Below are positions 52,340 to 61,424 of a DNA stretch of 64,000 nt, in pieces (position 1 is the first letter of the stretch; every line of letters starts with the position of its first letter). The position numbers and the translations under genes are program-made. The DNA is from Methylococcaceae bacterium (GTDB taxonomy: Bacteria > Pseudomonadota > Gammaproteobacteria > Methylococcales > Methylomonadaceae). The stretch is from assembly GCA_006844705.1 (NCBI GenBank), contig SPJS01000063.1, positions 1-64,000 of the forward strand, read 5' to 3'. Below the pieces are notes generated by a model. That model did not search any database and was not told the DNA's origin. It saw only the letters and a list, made by a program, of their open reading frames with translations.

Positions 52340-53707
52340 ATGGATAGCCAGACCCTACAACAACATATAGATAACATTCTATTGTTTCTACATGCCAACG
52401 GTATTTGGCTGACAGATGTTTGTGTTAACGCATATACAGCTGTGAAACATTGGCTATGGTTTAATCTGCTTGATTCTCTGCTGGAATTTACCTTTTATTA
52501 TCCGTTGTTCATGGCCTATCTGTGGATGATTGGTGCCTTGATTTATTTTTTCCGCTGGGAAAACAGAAGTGACAATGACCCGAAGCACCAGCCTAAACTC
52601 AGTGAACATCCACCTGTGTCCATCGTCGTCCCTTGTTATAACGAAGGCGCTGATATCCGCGAAACCCTTGAATATCTTCTGTTACAGGATTACCCGGAAT
52701 TTGAAATCATTGCGGTAAACGATGGCAGCACCGATAACACGCTCGATGAATTGAATGCCCTGGCTGAGGATTATTCACAGGTCAGAGTCGTCAACCATGA
52801 AACCAACCAGGGCAAAGCAGCCGCACTAAATACTGCCAGCCTGTTAAGCCGCCACGAATTTCTGGTATGTATTGACGGCGACGCCCTGCTCGGTAAGAAC
52901 GCAGTCGCCTGGATGATGCGTCATTTTTTAAATGGCCCGCGAGTCGCTGCTGTCACTGGCAACCCCCGCATTCGCACTCGAACCACATTGTTGGGCAAAA
53001 TTCAGGTCGGTGAATTTTCTGCCATTATTGGCATGATCAAGCGCGCGCAAAGGGTATATGGACGCATTTTTACCGTTTCTGGCGTCATCGCCGCATTCAG
53101 GAAATCTGCGCTTCATCGTGTCGGCTATTGGCATACCGATATGATTACAGAAGATATCGACATCAGCTGGAAACTGCAACTGGATCACTGGGATATTCGG
53201 TACGAACCAAATGCCTTGTGCTGGATTTTAATGCCGGAAACCCTGAAAGGTTTATGGAAACAACGCCTGCGCTGGGCGCAAGGCGGTGTTGAAGTGCTAT
53301 TCCGCTACTTTAAAAACATGAGCGCCTGGCATTCTCACCGCATGTGGATCGTGTTTTTTGAGCATATTGTCAGTATCTTCTGGGCTTACAGCATTGTCTT
53401 CACGTTTCTCATCTGGATCACCAGTTTTTTCTTTGTACTCCCTGATGAATTTATTGTCCCCACCCTGCTACCCAGTTGGGGCGGTGTTTTACTTGGCATA
53501 ACCTGCTTACTGCAATTTGCCATCAGTCTGTTTATCGACAGCCGTTATGAAAAAGGCATCGGAAAAATTTATTTCTGGTTAATCTGGTACCCCTTGCTGT
53601 ATTGGATTATCAGTGTAGCAACCAGTGTGGCAGGCTTCATTAAAGCAATGCTAAAGAAAAAAGGTAGAAATGCCGTTTGGGAAAGCCCAGACAGAGGCGT
53701 GAGATGA
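52340..53707 (+). CDS. pgaC: PNAG synthase PgaC, glycosyltransferase family 2
   Basis: 455-residue inner-membrane processive glycosyltransferase using UDP-GlcNAc. Two N-terminal helices precede the GT2 domain with VPCYNEG, NDGSTDNT, DGDA (about 180), TEDIDISW and QRLRWAQGG (the QxxRW motif); further helices lie at about 335-440. It works with PgaD and is activated by cyclic di-GMP in E. coli. Its stop overlaps the pgaD start (ATGA). Confidence 0.96.
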   Translation: MDSQTLQQHIDNILLFLHANGIWLTDVCVNAYTAVKHWLWFNLLDSLLEFTFYYPLFMAYLWMIGALIYFFRWENRSDNDPKHQPKLSEHPPVSIVVPCYNEGADIRETLEYLLLQDYPEFEIIAVNDGSTDNTLDELNALAEDYSQVRVVNHETNQGKAAALNTASLLSRHEFLVCIDGDALLGKNAVAWMMRHFLNGPRVAAVTGNPRIRTRTTLLGKIQVGEFSAIIGMIKRAQRVYGRIFTVSGVIAAFRKSALHRVGYWHTDMITEDIDISWKLQLDHWDIRYEPNALCWILMPETLKGLWKQRLRWAQGGVEVLFRYFKNMSAWHSHRMWIVFFEHIVSIFWAYSIVFTFLIWITSFFFVLPDEFIVPTLLPSWGGVLLGITCLLQFAISLFIDSRYEKGIGKIYFWLIWYPLLYWIISVATSVAGFIKAMLKKKGRNAVWESPDRGVR

Positions 53708-54186
53708 AGCAAAGAGAACTGATTCTTGATGTGCCCAGCATGCAAACGCTGTGGCAAAAATATTCATCAGCACTCCTGACGTTTATTTTCTGGGTGCTGT
53801 GGTTTTTTTTGTGGATGCCGGTAATTACTGCACTGGCCTGGTATTTCGGTTTCGAAATCATGTATTTGGAAATGTTCGAAATGTCTGGCTACCAGGCGGT
53901 AATCCGCAGCTTCTTAAATTTTTTGCTGGTGGTATTTTTACTGGGTGGGGCCTTGGCATCCTGGGCAGGCTATAACTACATTCGCTTTAAAGGCAAGGAC
54001 AAAAGGTCTACACCCATGCAGGTTTCAACACAACAACAAGCTGACTACCTGAATACGAACGAACACCTGTTGTCCGAATTTCAGCATCAACAACGACTAT
54101 CGGTCAGCTTTGATGATCATGGCGCAATCAGTAAGATTGCGCCTTGTCAAACAGCAGAAAATCAATTGAAGACTTCGGACGATTGA
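53704..54186 (+). CDS. pgaD: PNAG synthase auxiliary protein PgaD
   Basis: 160 residues with two membrane helices (about 24-52 and 70-96) and a cytoplasmic Gln-rich tail, the usual form of PgaD. The start is taken at 53704, where ATGA overlaps the pgaC stop, rather than at the frame's opening at 53677 inside pgaC. It forms the c-di-GMP-sensing synthase complex with PgaC and ends the operon. The tail is longer than in E. coli. Confidence 0.9.
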   Translation: MKQRELILDVPSMQTLWQKYSSALLTFIFWVLWFFLWMPVITALAWYFGFEIMYLEMFEMSGYQAVIRSFLNFLLVVFLLGGALASWAGYNYIRFKGKDKRSTPMQVSTQQQADYLNTNEHLLSEFQHQQRLSVSFDDHGAISKIAPCQTAENQLKTSDD

Positions 54187-54203
54187 TATTCACCATTTTC
54201 TAC

Positions 54204-54839
54204 TTACTGTTTTACTGCCTTTCTTGGGATCATCGCCAATAATGCAGTAGCAAATAACCAGATTGCCCCAGGTACCGGTACAGCAGCGACCGAGTACTCA
54301 ACGACAAATCCTGCAGCGGTATAATCAATATAGCTTCCGTTAAAATAAGAAGAATCTATATTGGTATCATTCCAGCGACCGCCCTGTGCGCCTTCATGCC
54401 ACCAGTAAAGCAAATAATCTTCATTGTTTGGCGTACTGTTATCACCATCTTGCCAATGATTCGGCTCACCCGGCAACCAGTTGTCATAATTGAAGCTTTC
54501 ACCAGTCACCCACTGCCATGATTGATGTTGCCAACCCCCCTGTTGATCCTGAACGCTGTTATCAAATCCCCCCAGATAATGGCCTTGGGCACCCAATCCC
54601 CAGACAAAATCATCTTCCTCTACACTGGTGATGGTTGCCAAATGTCCCTGTAATCCAGCATGGACCAAAGATTGCGCATACGCATTTGCCTCATCCCAGG
54701 CCAGGCGCTCACCCAGCTCAGTAAAACTAATCAATTCATAGTAATGGTTGTTTTGGCTATTAAAAGTTACAACACCCGCCTGCGAATTAGCAGAAAATAA
54801 TAGGGCGGCCAATATCGTCAAGATCTTAGTGTGTTTCAT
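54204..54839 (-). CDS. C-type lectin-like protein with VPxP-CTERM sorting signal
   Basis: 211 residues. A signal peptide (ends near NSQAG) leads to a C-type lectin fold: YAQSLVHAGLQGHLATI, WVTGESFNYDNW, PGEPNHW, NNEDYLLYW and GGRWNDT are the usual WxxGE/EPN/NED/WND positions. The C-terminus VPVPGAIWLFATALLAMI followed by PRK is a VPLPA-CTERM/PEP-CTERM variant sorting signal for exosortase. The frame opens with GTG at 54842, but the next-codon ATG at 54839 has the better placed AGGTGA site. It is transcribed toward pgaD and has a sigma-54 promoter. It may be a surface lectin that binds exopolysaccharide; that is an inference. Confidence 0.88.
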   Translation of the reverse strand: MKHTKILTILAALLFSANSQAGVVTFNSQNNHYYELISFTELGERLAWDEANAYAQSLVHAGLQGHLATITSVEEDDFVWGLGAQGHYLGGFDNSVQDQQGGWQHQSWQWVTGESFNYDNWLPGEPNHWQDGDNSTPNNEDYLLYWWHEGAQGGRWNDTNIDSSYFNGSYIDYTAAGFVVEYSVAAVPVPGAIWLFATALLAMIPRKAVKQ

Positions 54840-54879
54840 CACTCACCTGTTAAAAGTAAAAGTTGTTGCCTGTATTTCA

Positions 54880-54894
54880 GCAAATTTGAGGCCA
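54880..54894 (-). promoter_or_regulatory. sigma-54 (-24/-12) promoter of the lectin-like CTERM gene
   Basis: On the minus strand TTGGCCTCAAATTTGCT has GG and GC exactly 10 nt apart with TGGC and TTGCT intact. Transcription would start near 54868, leaving a leader of about 29 nt. An upstream palindrome TGACAGAAATGTCA (55032-55045) could be an activator site. Confidence 0.75.
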
Positions 54895-55061
54895 AGCTTT
54901 GAAGTTCATTACAAAACGCTTATAATCAATAACTATCAAACACTTATACAAGCCACAATATTAATTTACTGAATCGCGCCTGAGCTGCGCTATCATTCAT
55001 GCCATTAATGTCATGGCCTAATTTAATAATTTGACAGAAATGTCAGTGCGTTGGAACAAGT

Positions 55062-55493
55062 ATGGAAATAATGACTACCCTGAATACTTTTTTTGGCGGG
55101 GCTCTCATCGGGCTTAGCGCCATCACATTATTTCTTTTCACTGGTCGAATCGCTGGAATCAGTGGGATTATGGCCGGCTTCAAACAATGCCTACTGAACA
55201 AAACAGCGTGGCGACCGGCATTTTTGCTGGGGCTTGTTGCAGGTGCTTTTTTATATACCCTGGCCAACCCGGCATTTATCTATTCGCAAGATGACAATAC
55301 TCCCTTGGGTTTGTTAATCAGCGGCGGGTTTCTGGTTGGCCTGGGGAGTCGTCTAGGTAATGGCTGCACAAGCGGTCATGGCATTTGCGGTATTGCCAAT
55401 TTTTCACCCCGATCCATTATTGCCACATTGACCTTCATGAGTTGTGGCCTGCTTACTGTTTTTCTGATTAAACACCTTTTTCCTGAATTATGA
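55062..55493 (+). CDS. YeeE/YedE-family membrane protein, first half
   Basis: 143 residues with four hydrophobic segments and the family motif GSRLGNGCTSGHGICG (Cys near residue 106). YeeE/YedE proteins move thiosulfate or related reduced sulfur compounds through the membrane. Here, as in many proteobacteria (PmpA/PmpB pairs), the channel is split over two genes; this and the next overlap by 4 bp. Divergent from the lectin-like gene. Confidence 0.88.
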   Translation: MEIMTTLNTFFGGALIGLSAITLFLFTGRIAGISGIMAGFKQCLLNKTAWRPAFLLGLVAGAFLYTLANPAFIYSQDDNTPLGLLISGGFLVGLGSRLGNGCTSGHGICGIANFSPRSIIATLTFMSCGLLTVFLIKHLFPEL

Positions 55494-55918
55494 AACAATC
55501 ATTTATCGCACTTTTATGCGGCACTCTTTTTGGATTTGGGCTGGCGTTTTCCGGCATGATTCACCCTGAAAACGTCATTGCATTTCTGGATATCACCGGA
55601 CAATGGGATCCTGGCCTGGCTCTAGTCATGGCAGGTGCTTTAGTTGTTGCTATCCCCGGGTTTTATTTTATCCGTCAACGTCATCAACCATTAATGGCCA
55701 GTGACTTCTGCTTGTCCGCTAAAACTAATATTGATGCGCCGTTGGTTGCCGGTGCAGCACTCTTTGGCATCGGCTGGGGAATGAGTGGTTATTGCCCTGG
55801 CCCTGCCATCGCCGGTTTGGGTACAGGAAATTTGGATGCAATCTTTGTAATCCTGTCTATTTATACTGGATTTATGAGCCAACCATTATTCTTCAAAAAA
55901 ATTAACTCAGGCCGCTAG
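55490..55918 (+). CDS. YeeE/YedE-family (DUF6691-type) membrane protein, second half
   Basis: 142 residues with four hydrophobic segments and the partner motif GIGWGMSGYCPGPAIAG (Cys near residue 104). It is expected to form one sulfur-compound transporter with the preceding protein, its start overlapping the preceding stop by 4 bp. Its TAG stop overlaps the GTG start of xseA by one base, so the three genes look cotranscribed although functionally unrelated. Confidence 0.88.
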   Translation: MKQSFIALLCGTLFGFGLAFSGMIHPENVIAFLDITGQWDPGLALVMAGALVVAIPGFYFIRQRHQPLMASDFCLSAKTNIDAPLVAGAALFGIGWGMSGYCPGPAIAGLGTGNLDAIFVILSIYTGFMSQPLFFKKINSGR

Positions 55919-57279
55919 TGGAGAACGCTCTTTCTACCTCCGGCGACCAACCGCTCACTGTCAGTCAGCTCAACCGCTCGGCAAAGCAATTATTGAATGA
56001 GCATTTCATGCACCTTCGTGTGGAAGGTGAACTTTCCAACCTTAGCCAACCTGCGTCCGGCCATATCTATTTTTCGCTGAAAGATAGCCGCGCACAGGTA
56101 CGTTGTGCCATGTTTAAAGGTCAGCGACGCAAGTTGAAGTTTGCGGTCAGTGATGGTTTACAAGTGATCGTTTCAGCTCAGGTCAGCCTGTATGAACCTC
56201 GCGGTGATTACCAACTGATTGTTGATAATATCCAGGAAAGTGGTGATGGTGCGCTGCAAAAAGCGTTTGATCAATTAAAACAAAAACTGCATAAGGAAGG
56301 CCTGTTTGATGATCAGCATAAGTACCCGCCCCCTGTGTTACCCACACAAATAGGCATCATTACCTCATCAACGGGTGCTGCATTGCATGATATCCGAACG
56401 GTATTGCAACGCCGCTTTCCAGCCATTCCTGTCATCGTTTATCCAACCCAGGTACAGGGTGAAAAAGCAACTCAGGAAATAATCCATGCGATTCAAATGG
56501 CCAATGACCGTAACGAAGTCGATGTTCTGATACTTGCCAGAGGCGGTGGATCGCTGGAAGATTTATGGTGTTTTAATGAAGAACGTGTCGCCCGAGCTAT
56601 TTTTTCCAGTGAATTGCCCATCATCAGCGGCATAGGTCATGAGGTAGATTTTACCATTGCAGATTTTGTCGCTGATCTCCGCGCCCCTACGCCTTCAGCC
56701 GCCGCAGAACACGCGGTTCCACTACAACATGATTGGTTGCAGCACTTTATGCAACGTGAGCAGTTTCTGCATCAATTGATGTTAAAGCGTTTTGAACTGG
56801 GTAAAAAGAGCCTTGACTGGCTACAGCACCGCTTAAAACAAAATCACCCGGGGCAGCAATTACAGCGCAATGCACAACGTCTTGATGAATTGGAAAACCG
56901 GTTGACAGGTCACTGGAAACACCGGTTTCTACGCGATACTGCACGCTTGCAGCAGTCGCACAGTCAATTGATGCTGCTGACACCGGTAACACGTCTTAAA
57001 CAACAACAGCAATCACTGGCTTTCCTGGAACAAAGAATCCTGCAGGCCCTGCGCAATAAACTGAAAATATTAAACCGCAAACAGCACGCCATTATGCAGA
57101 CTTTACATGCCGTCAGTCCTCTGGCTACACTAAAGCGCGGTTACGCCATTGTCTGTCCACTGCAAAGTGATACCATCATCAAGTCATCCTCTGAACTTGC
57201 CGTAGATGACCTTACTGAAACGCGTTTTGGCAATGGCTCTGTCATCAGCCAGATCAAGGAAATAAAAGATGAAAACTAG
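55918..57279 (+). CDS. xseA: exodeoxyribonuclease VII large subunit
   Basis: 453 residues, the usual length. OB-fold N-terminus (LRVEGELSNLSQPASGHIYF), catalytic core (QIGIITSSTGAALHDI, VLILARGGGSLEDLW, ISGIGHEVDFTIADFVAD, APTPSAAAE) and a C-terminal coiled coil followed by LKRGYAIV. With XseB it degrades single-stranded DNA; xseB is not in the window. GTG start, overlapping the upstream stop by one base; 11-bp overlap with the following peptidase gene. Confidence 0.97.
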   Translation: MENALSTSGDQPLTVSQLNRSAKQLLNEHFMHLRVEGELSNLSQPASGHIYFSLKDSRAQVRCAMFKGQRRKLKFAVSDGLQVIVSAQVSLYEPRGDYQLIVDNIQESGDGALQKAFDQLKQKLHKEGLFDDQHKYPPPVLPTQIGIITSSTGAALHDIRTVLQRRFPAIPVIVYPTQVQGEKATQEIIHAIQMANDRNEVDVLILARGGGSLEDLWCFNEERVARAIFSSELPIISGIGHEVDFTIADFVADLRAPTPSAAAEHAVPLQHDWLQHFMQREQFLHQLMLKRFELGKKSLDWLQHRLKQNHPGQQLQRNAQRLDELENRLTGHWKHRFLRDTARLQQSHSQLMLLTPVTRLKQQQQSLAFLEQRILQALRNKLKILNRKQHAIMQTLHAVSPLATLKRGYAIVCPLQSDTIIKSSSELAVDDLTETRFGNGSVISQIKEIKDEN

Positions 57280-58111
57280 ACTTCTGCTTTGTTTAATACC
57301 CTCAGTTGTTCTCGCATCGCCTTTGCCTAAGCAACTGGCTGTCCCTGGCGGCATCGCCAAAATTCCCGTCGGTCAAAGTGCCCAACCCGCCCCAGATGTT
57401 TCTTTTTATGGGAAACGTGTGCTGGTCACTCAACAGAATGACCAATGGGTTGCACTGGTTGGCATCCCGTTATCTGCCGAGAACGGTCAACACAAAATAA
57501 ACATTTCTCACCATGGGAAAATATCCTCTCAAGCATTCAATGTAGACAACAAGGACTATCCTGCACAACATATCACCATTAAAAAGAAACGGATGGTGAC
57601 TGGATTTACTGAACAAGATTTAAAAAAGATCAAGGCAGACAAAGTCTCTATGGGTAAAGCCAAGGCGGTCTGGACAGAAGGCAGTATTGATGCTGACTTT
57701 ATCGCGCCGGTCGAAGGGCGACTCAGCAGTCTGTTTGGACTGAAACGTTTTTTTAATGACATTCCCAAGCGACCCCATAACGGACTTGATATCGCCGCGC
57801 CTACCGGCACACCTATCGTCGCCCCGGCTTCAGGCAAGGTCATTAATACCGGCAGCTATTACTTCAATGGCAACACCGTTTTTCTGGATCACGGTCAGGG
57901 CTTGCTAAGTGCGTACCTGCATATGGATGCTATCCATGTCAAAACCGGCCAACAGATCAAGCAAGGAGAGCCGTTGGGAACGGTGGGGACAACCGGCAGA
58001 GTCACTGGCCCACATCTACACTGGATTGTGTATTTGAACAAAACACCGGTCGACCCGGCCCTGTTTATTGCTGAGGATATTCCCAGACTGGATGCTCGCA
58101 ACAACAAATAA
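57269..58111 (+). CDS. M23-family (LytM) peptidoglycan endopeptidase
   Basis: 280 residues: signal peptide (ends near LASPLP), an all-beta region resembling DUF-type N-terminal modules of M23 proteins (about 20-140), and a LytM domain with RPHNGLDIAAPTGTP (zinc His and Asp), YLHMD and GPHLHW (HxH). All zinc and catalytic residues are present, so an active cell-wall endopeptidase is expected. It overlaps xseA by 11 bp with its own AAGGAAAT ribosome binding site. Confidence 0.94.
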   Translation: MKTRLLLCLIPSVVLASPLPKQLAVPGGIAKIPVGQSAQPAPDVSFYGKRVLVTQQNDQWVALVGIPLSAENGQHKINISHHGKISSQAFNVDNKDYPAQHITIKKKRMVTGFTEQDLKKIKADKVSMGKAKAVWTEGSIDADFIAPVEGRLSSLFGLKRFFNDIPKRPHNGLDIAAPTGTPIVAPASGKVINTGSYYFNGNTVFLDHGQGLLSAYLHMDAIHVKTGQQIKQGEPLGTVGTTGRVTGPHLHWIVYLNKTPVDPALFIAEDIPRLDARNNK

Positions 58112-58119
58112 TGGCAAGA

Positions 58120-58626
58120 TCAAAAGCAGGATGAATAATTCAACATCGCTTCTTCGCATTGAAAGTAGATGCGGGGTAAATCAATCCGCAAATATAATTT
58201 GATTAAATATTCCAGAAATACACTTGCAACACCAAGCCTTGCCAGTACCCCCCAGATTTTGTCACTGCAGTTGACTGAGCAGCGCCAGACACATATGGCC
58301 CATATTGCAATGGGTGTAAACAACATAAAGTGTGCCATGTCCCAGCTGGAGACGGTAAATTGTCCGCTTTTTACCACACCATCCAGGTAAAATAAAATGC
58401 CATGTAAAAATAGATAAAAGGGCCAGAATATCAACCATAGCGGTTTCATTCCGCACCAAGCCGCTTTCAGAAATGAGTTTTCAATTCGTTGCAGGCCTTC
58501 CTCCGATTGCGGAGACGGGGTAAAGAACCAAAGCCCCCCCGTCAGAATAAGCAATAATATGGCAAATTCTATGGGTAGCAAGACATTGGCATGCCGAAAA
58601 AATATCGGGAATGAATATGCGTACAT
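58120..58626 (-). CDS. membrane protein of unknown function
   Basis: 168 residues with four predicted membrane helices (about 15-35, 57-82, 95-115, 125-147). The Trp/Phe-rich segments and small Cys-containing loops match no family I recognise. It lies 10 bp from the thpR stop on the same strand and may be cotranscribed with thpR. Confidence 0.65.
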   Translation of the reverse strand: MYAYSFPIFFRHANVLLPIEFAILLLILTGGLWFFTPSPQSEEGLQRIENSFLKAAWCGMKPLWLIFWPFYLFLHGILFYLDGVVKSGQFTVSSWDMAHFMLFTPIAIWAICVWRCSVNCSDKIWGVLARLGVASVFLEYLIKLYLRIDLPRIYFQCEEAMLNYSSCF

Positions 58627-58636
58627 CGCTATGCCC

Positions 58637-59137
58637 TTATGTTAATGACCATTCTTTAATGATTGTATATTGCCCCTGATTGGATTCCATTAAACAAAAT
58701 GACGTGACGTGCCAATCGAAAGATTTGATATCAGCTGCGGTCACGGTCACCTGACCTCTCGCCAGGGTAACATGCGGCTCATAGAGACGTTGATCGGTAT
58801 CTATGCCCGAAGTGCTGGCAAATGCTTTCAAACCATCGGCAAGAACCAGTAAATTTACTTCGGGATAGAGTGGCGTTAAACAACACACACTGGATTGTCG
58901 CCAATATTCTATTTGTCCAAATGAAATTGAAAATGCTGAAAATGAGGTGTTTTCCACCTGACTGATAATAGCCCGTTGGGTTTGTTCAGACACATTTCCT
59001 AAAAAGCATAGCGTGATATGCAAATTGTGATTTTCAACCCACCATAACGTGTTCTCTGCTGTGAAAGATGAACACAGTTGAGATAATGTCTTTCTAATTC
59101 TATCATTAGGTATTAATGCAAAAAATAGTCGTTTCAT
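58637..59137 (-). CDS. thpR: RNA 2',3'-cyclic phosphodiesterase (LigT/ThpR)
   Basis: 166 residues of the 2H phosphoesterase superfamily. The two catalytic H-x-T motifs are HITL (near 41) and HVTLAR (near 124); the opening MKRLFFALIP is typical. It hydrolyses 2',3'-cyclic phosphates of RNA to 2'-phosphates. The frame extends to a TTG at 59146, but the ATG at 59137 gives the standard N-terminus. It is separated from mtkB by a hairpin. Confidence 0.9.
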   Translation of the reverse strand: MKRLFFALIPNDRIRKTLSQLCSSFTAENTLWWVENHNLHITLCFLGNVSEQTQRAIISQVENTSFSAFSISFGQIEYWRQSSVCCLTPLYPEVNLLVLADGLKAFASTSGIDTDQRLYEPHVTLARGQVTVTAADIKSFDWHVTSFCLMESNQGQYTIIKEWSLT

Positions 59138-59144
59138 AGGCAAC

Positions 59145-59181
59145 AAAAAGCCGAATTCCCATATTAAGAATACGGCTTTTT
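59145..59181 (-). terminator. terminator of the mcl-mtkA-mtkB unit
   Basis: AAAAAGCCGAATTC and its inverted partner (13 of 14 positions) with an 8-10-nt loop; the minus strand ends in a run of T. It lies about 65 bp past the mtkB stop. Confidence 0.8.
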
Positions 59182-59246
59182 ATAGCAGCCTGACAAGCTA
59201 TTCTATTTGAATTTCCTGCTTACACAAGATAAGGCTATGAAATCAC

Positions 59247-60134
59247 TTATATTTTTTGCAAAATTTTAGCTACAGTCTCACCCATTGCAGACGGTGTAGG
59301 CGAAATAGTCACGCCCAAATCCTGCAACATTTCCACTTTTTCCGCAGCCGACTCACCTGCAGATGAAATAATCGCTCCCGCGTGCCCCATGCGTCTGCCT
59401 TTAGGTGCTGTCAAACCTGCTATATAGGCCACGACGGGTTTAGACATATGGTGTTTAGCAAACTGGCCGGCTTCCACTTCCTGTGGACCACCAATTTCAC
59501 CGATCATCACCACCACTTTTGTATCCGGGTCTTCTTCAAATTTCTCAAAAATGTCACGATGCGAACTGCCGTTAATCGGATCACCACCAATACCCACTGA
59601 GGTTGAAATTCCGATCCCCAATGCCTTCATCTGATCAGCCGCTTCATATCCCAGCGTACCCGAACGTCCTACGATACCGACATTCCCGGGCATATAAATA
59701 TGTCCCGGCATAATGCCTAACATGGATTTCCCTGGACTGATTGTTCCAGCACAATTAGGGCCGGTCAGCATCATGCGCTCATCTTCAGGGAACTTACGCA
59801 AAAAGTTTTTGACCACCATCATGTCCTGGGTAGGAATGCCATCAGTAATAGAAACACAATATTTAATACCTGCCTCAGCCGCTTCCATGATCGAATCTGC
59901 AGCAAATGCCGGAGGTACGAAAATGATGCTGGCCTCTGCACCAACTTGGTCTACAGCTTCTTTCACTGTATTAAAAACCGGTCTATCCAAATGTGTTTGT
60001 CCGCCTTTTCCTGGCGTTACGCCACCCACGACATTAGACCCGTAGTTAAGCATATCCCGAGCGTGAAAGCTTCCAATCTTCCCCGTGAAGCCCTGCACAA
60101 TCATACGTGTATTTTCGTCAATCAAAATCGCCAT
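59247..60134 (-). CDS. mtkB: malate thiokinase small (alpha) subunit
   Basis: 295 residues, SucD-like. CoA-binding Rossmann domain (QGFTGKIGSFHARDM, GGVTPGKGGQ), GPNCAGTISPG, and the phospho-His loop GRRMGHAGAIIS. With MtkA it makes malyl-CoA from malate, CoA and ATP in the serine cycle. By sequence alone it could be succinyl-CoA synthetase alpha, but the operon partner is malyl-CoA lyase, not 2-oxoglutarate dehydrogenase, which favours MtkB. It lies 9 bp after mtkA. Confidence 0.9.
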   Translation of the reverse strand: MAILIDENTRMIVQGFTGKIGSFHARDMLNYGSNVVGGVTPGKGGQTHLDRPVFNTVKEAVDQVGAEASIIFVPPAFAADSIMEAAEAGIKYCVSITDGIPTQDMMVVKNFLRKFPEDERMMLTGPNCAGTISPGKSMLGIMPGHIYMPGNVGIVGRSGTLGYEAADQMKALGIGISTSVGIGGDPINGSSHRDIFEKFEEDPDTKVVVMIGEIGGPQEVEAGQFAKHHMSKPVVAYIAGLTAPKGRRMGHAGAIISSAGESAAEKVEMLQDLGVTISPTPSAMGETVAKILQKI

Positions 60135-60143
60135 GTCTTCTCC

Positions 60144-61334
60144 TTATGCCACTGATGCTTCTCTGGCGACAACGTCGTTGCGAGCCTCTACCGCTTTTTC
60201 TGCCGCTTCCGCCAAAGTGCTGGCAGTAATGATGGGCAACCCGCTTTCCTTGATAATTCGCTGCCCTTCTTCCACATTGGTTCCGGAAAGCCTGACAATC
60301 AATGGCACTTTCATATCGATTTTCTTAACTGCCTGCACCACACCTTCAGCAATCCAGTCGCAGCGGTTAATACCGGCAAAAATGTTGACCAGCATGGCTT
60401 TCACGTTATCGTCAGCCAACACCATACGGAATGCTTTTTCTGTGCGCTCGGGTGAAGCACCACCACCTACGTCCAAAAAGTTGGCCGGTTCGCCACCAGC
60501 CAGCTTAATCATATCCATGGTCGCCATCGCCAAACCCGCACCATTGATCATACATCCGATATCACCATCTAAGCCGACATAGCTCAAACCTCTGTCTGCA
60601 GCCGCAGTTTCACGTGGATCTTCCTGGGTTTTATCCCTGAGTTCGGAAATTTTTTGCTGACGGAACAAGGCATTATCATCAAAACCCATTTTTGCATCCA
60701 GCACTACCAGCTCACCACTGGTTGTTACCACCAGCGGGTTGATCTCCAGCATATTGGCATCCCGGTCACGCATGGCGCGATAACAGCCTTTAATCAATTT
60801 GACTGCCTGACTGATTTGGGTTGCGTCAAGCCCCAGCGCAAAAGCCATTTCCCGTGCCTGAAAGTCACACAAACCAACGGCTGGTTCAATATGTATCTTT
60901 TTAATTGCTTCCGGCTTGGATTCTGCAAGCTCTTCAATTTCCATACCACCTTCAGCAGAACCGACCATGACGATTCGCTCATGCGCACGGTCTACAAGAA
61001 AGCTGAAATAGAGTTCTTTGGCGATACTGGTTCCGGCTTCAACATATAAACGTAAACAGACTTTTCCAGCCGGACCTGTCTGATGAGTACGAAGTCGCTT
61101 GCCTAATAATTCATCTGCCGCAGCACTCACTTCATCATGGGTTTTACAGATTTTTATGCCACCCGCTTTACCACGCGCGCCTGAATGAATCTGAGCCTTA
61201 ACAGCCCAGACTTCTCCACCGATTTCTCTTGCTCTTTGAACGGCATCCTCCGGGCTATATGCTAACCCCCCGTCCGCTATTTTTATATCGTATTTTGATA
61301 ATAGATGTTTTGCCTGATATTCATGAATATCCAT
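60144..61334 (-). CDS. mtkA: malate thiokinase large (beta) subunit
   Basis: 396 residues, SucC-like. ATP-grasp domain ([11 protein letters not shown] opening, [17 protein letters not shown]) and a flavodoxin-like CoA-ligase domain ([44 protein letters not shown]). Malate:CoA ligase subunit acting with MtkB. It lies 90 bp after mcl, with a hairpin in the gap, so levels of the two enzymes may differ. Confidence 0.9.
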   Translation of the reverse strand: MDIHEYQAKHLLSKYDIKIADGGLAYSPEDAVQRAREIGGEVWAVKAQIHSGARGKAGGIKICKTHDEVSAAADELLGKRLRTHQTGPAGKVCLRLYVEAGTSIAKELYFSFLVDRAHERIVMVGSAEGGMEIEELAESKPEAIKKIHIEPAVGLCDFQAREMAFALGLDATQISQAVKLIKGCYRAMRDRDANMLEINPLVVTTSGELVVLDAKMGFDDNALFRQQKISELRDKTQEDPRETAAADRGLSYVGLDGDIGCMINGAGLAMATMDMIKLAGGEPANFLDVGGGASPERTEKAFRMVLADDNVKAMLVNIFAGINRCDWIAEGVVQAVKKIDMKVPLIVRLSGTNVEEGQRIIKESGLPIITASTLAEAAEKAVEARNDVVAREASVA

Positions 61335-61389
61335 AGCATCCTCTGAGTCTTACTTTTGTATGTATGTTTTTAATTTTCCAGACGTACAA

Positions 61390-61409
61390 AAGGCCGTAAA
61401 AACGGCCTT
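61390..61409 (-). terminator. hairpin between mcl and mtkA
   Basis: A perfect 8-bp stem AAGGCCGT / ACGGCCTT with a 4-nt A loop, 15 bp past the mcl stop. It may be a partial terminator or processing site within the operon. Confidence 0.75.
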
Positions 61410-61424
61410 CTACTCATCTGATTT

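Noticed and set aside
59247-61334. Annotation as succinyl-CoA synthetase sucCD
   Set aside because: Sequence alone would allow it, but the adjacent malyl-CoA lyase and the serine-glyoxylate aminotransferase in the same window favour malate thiokinase.
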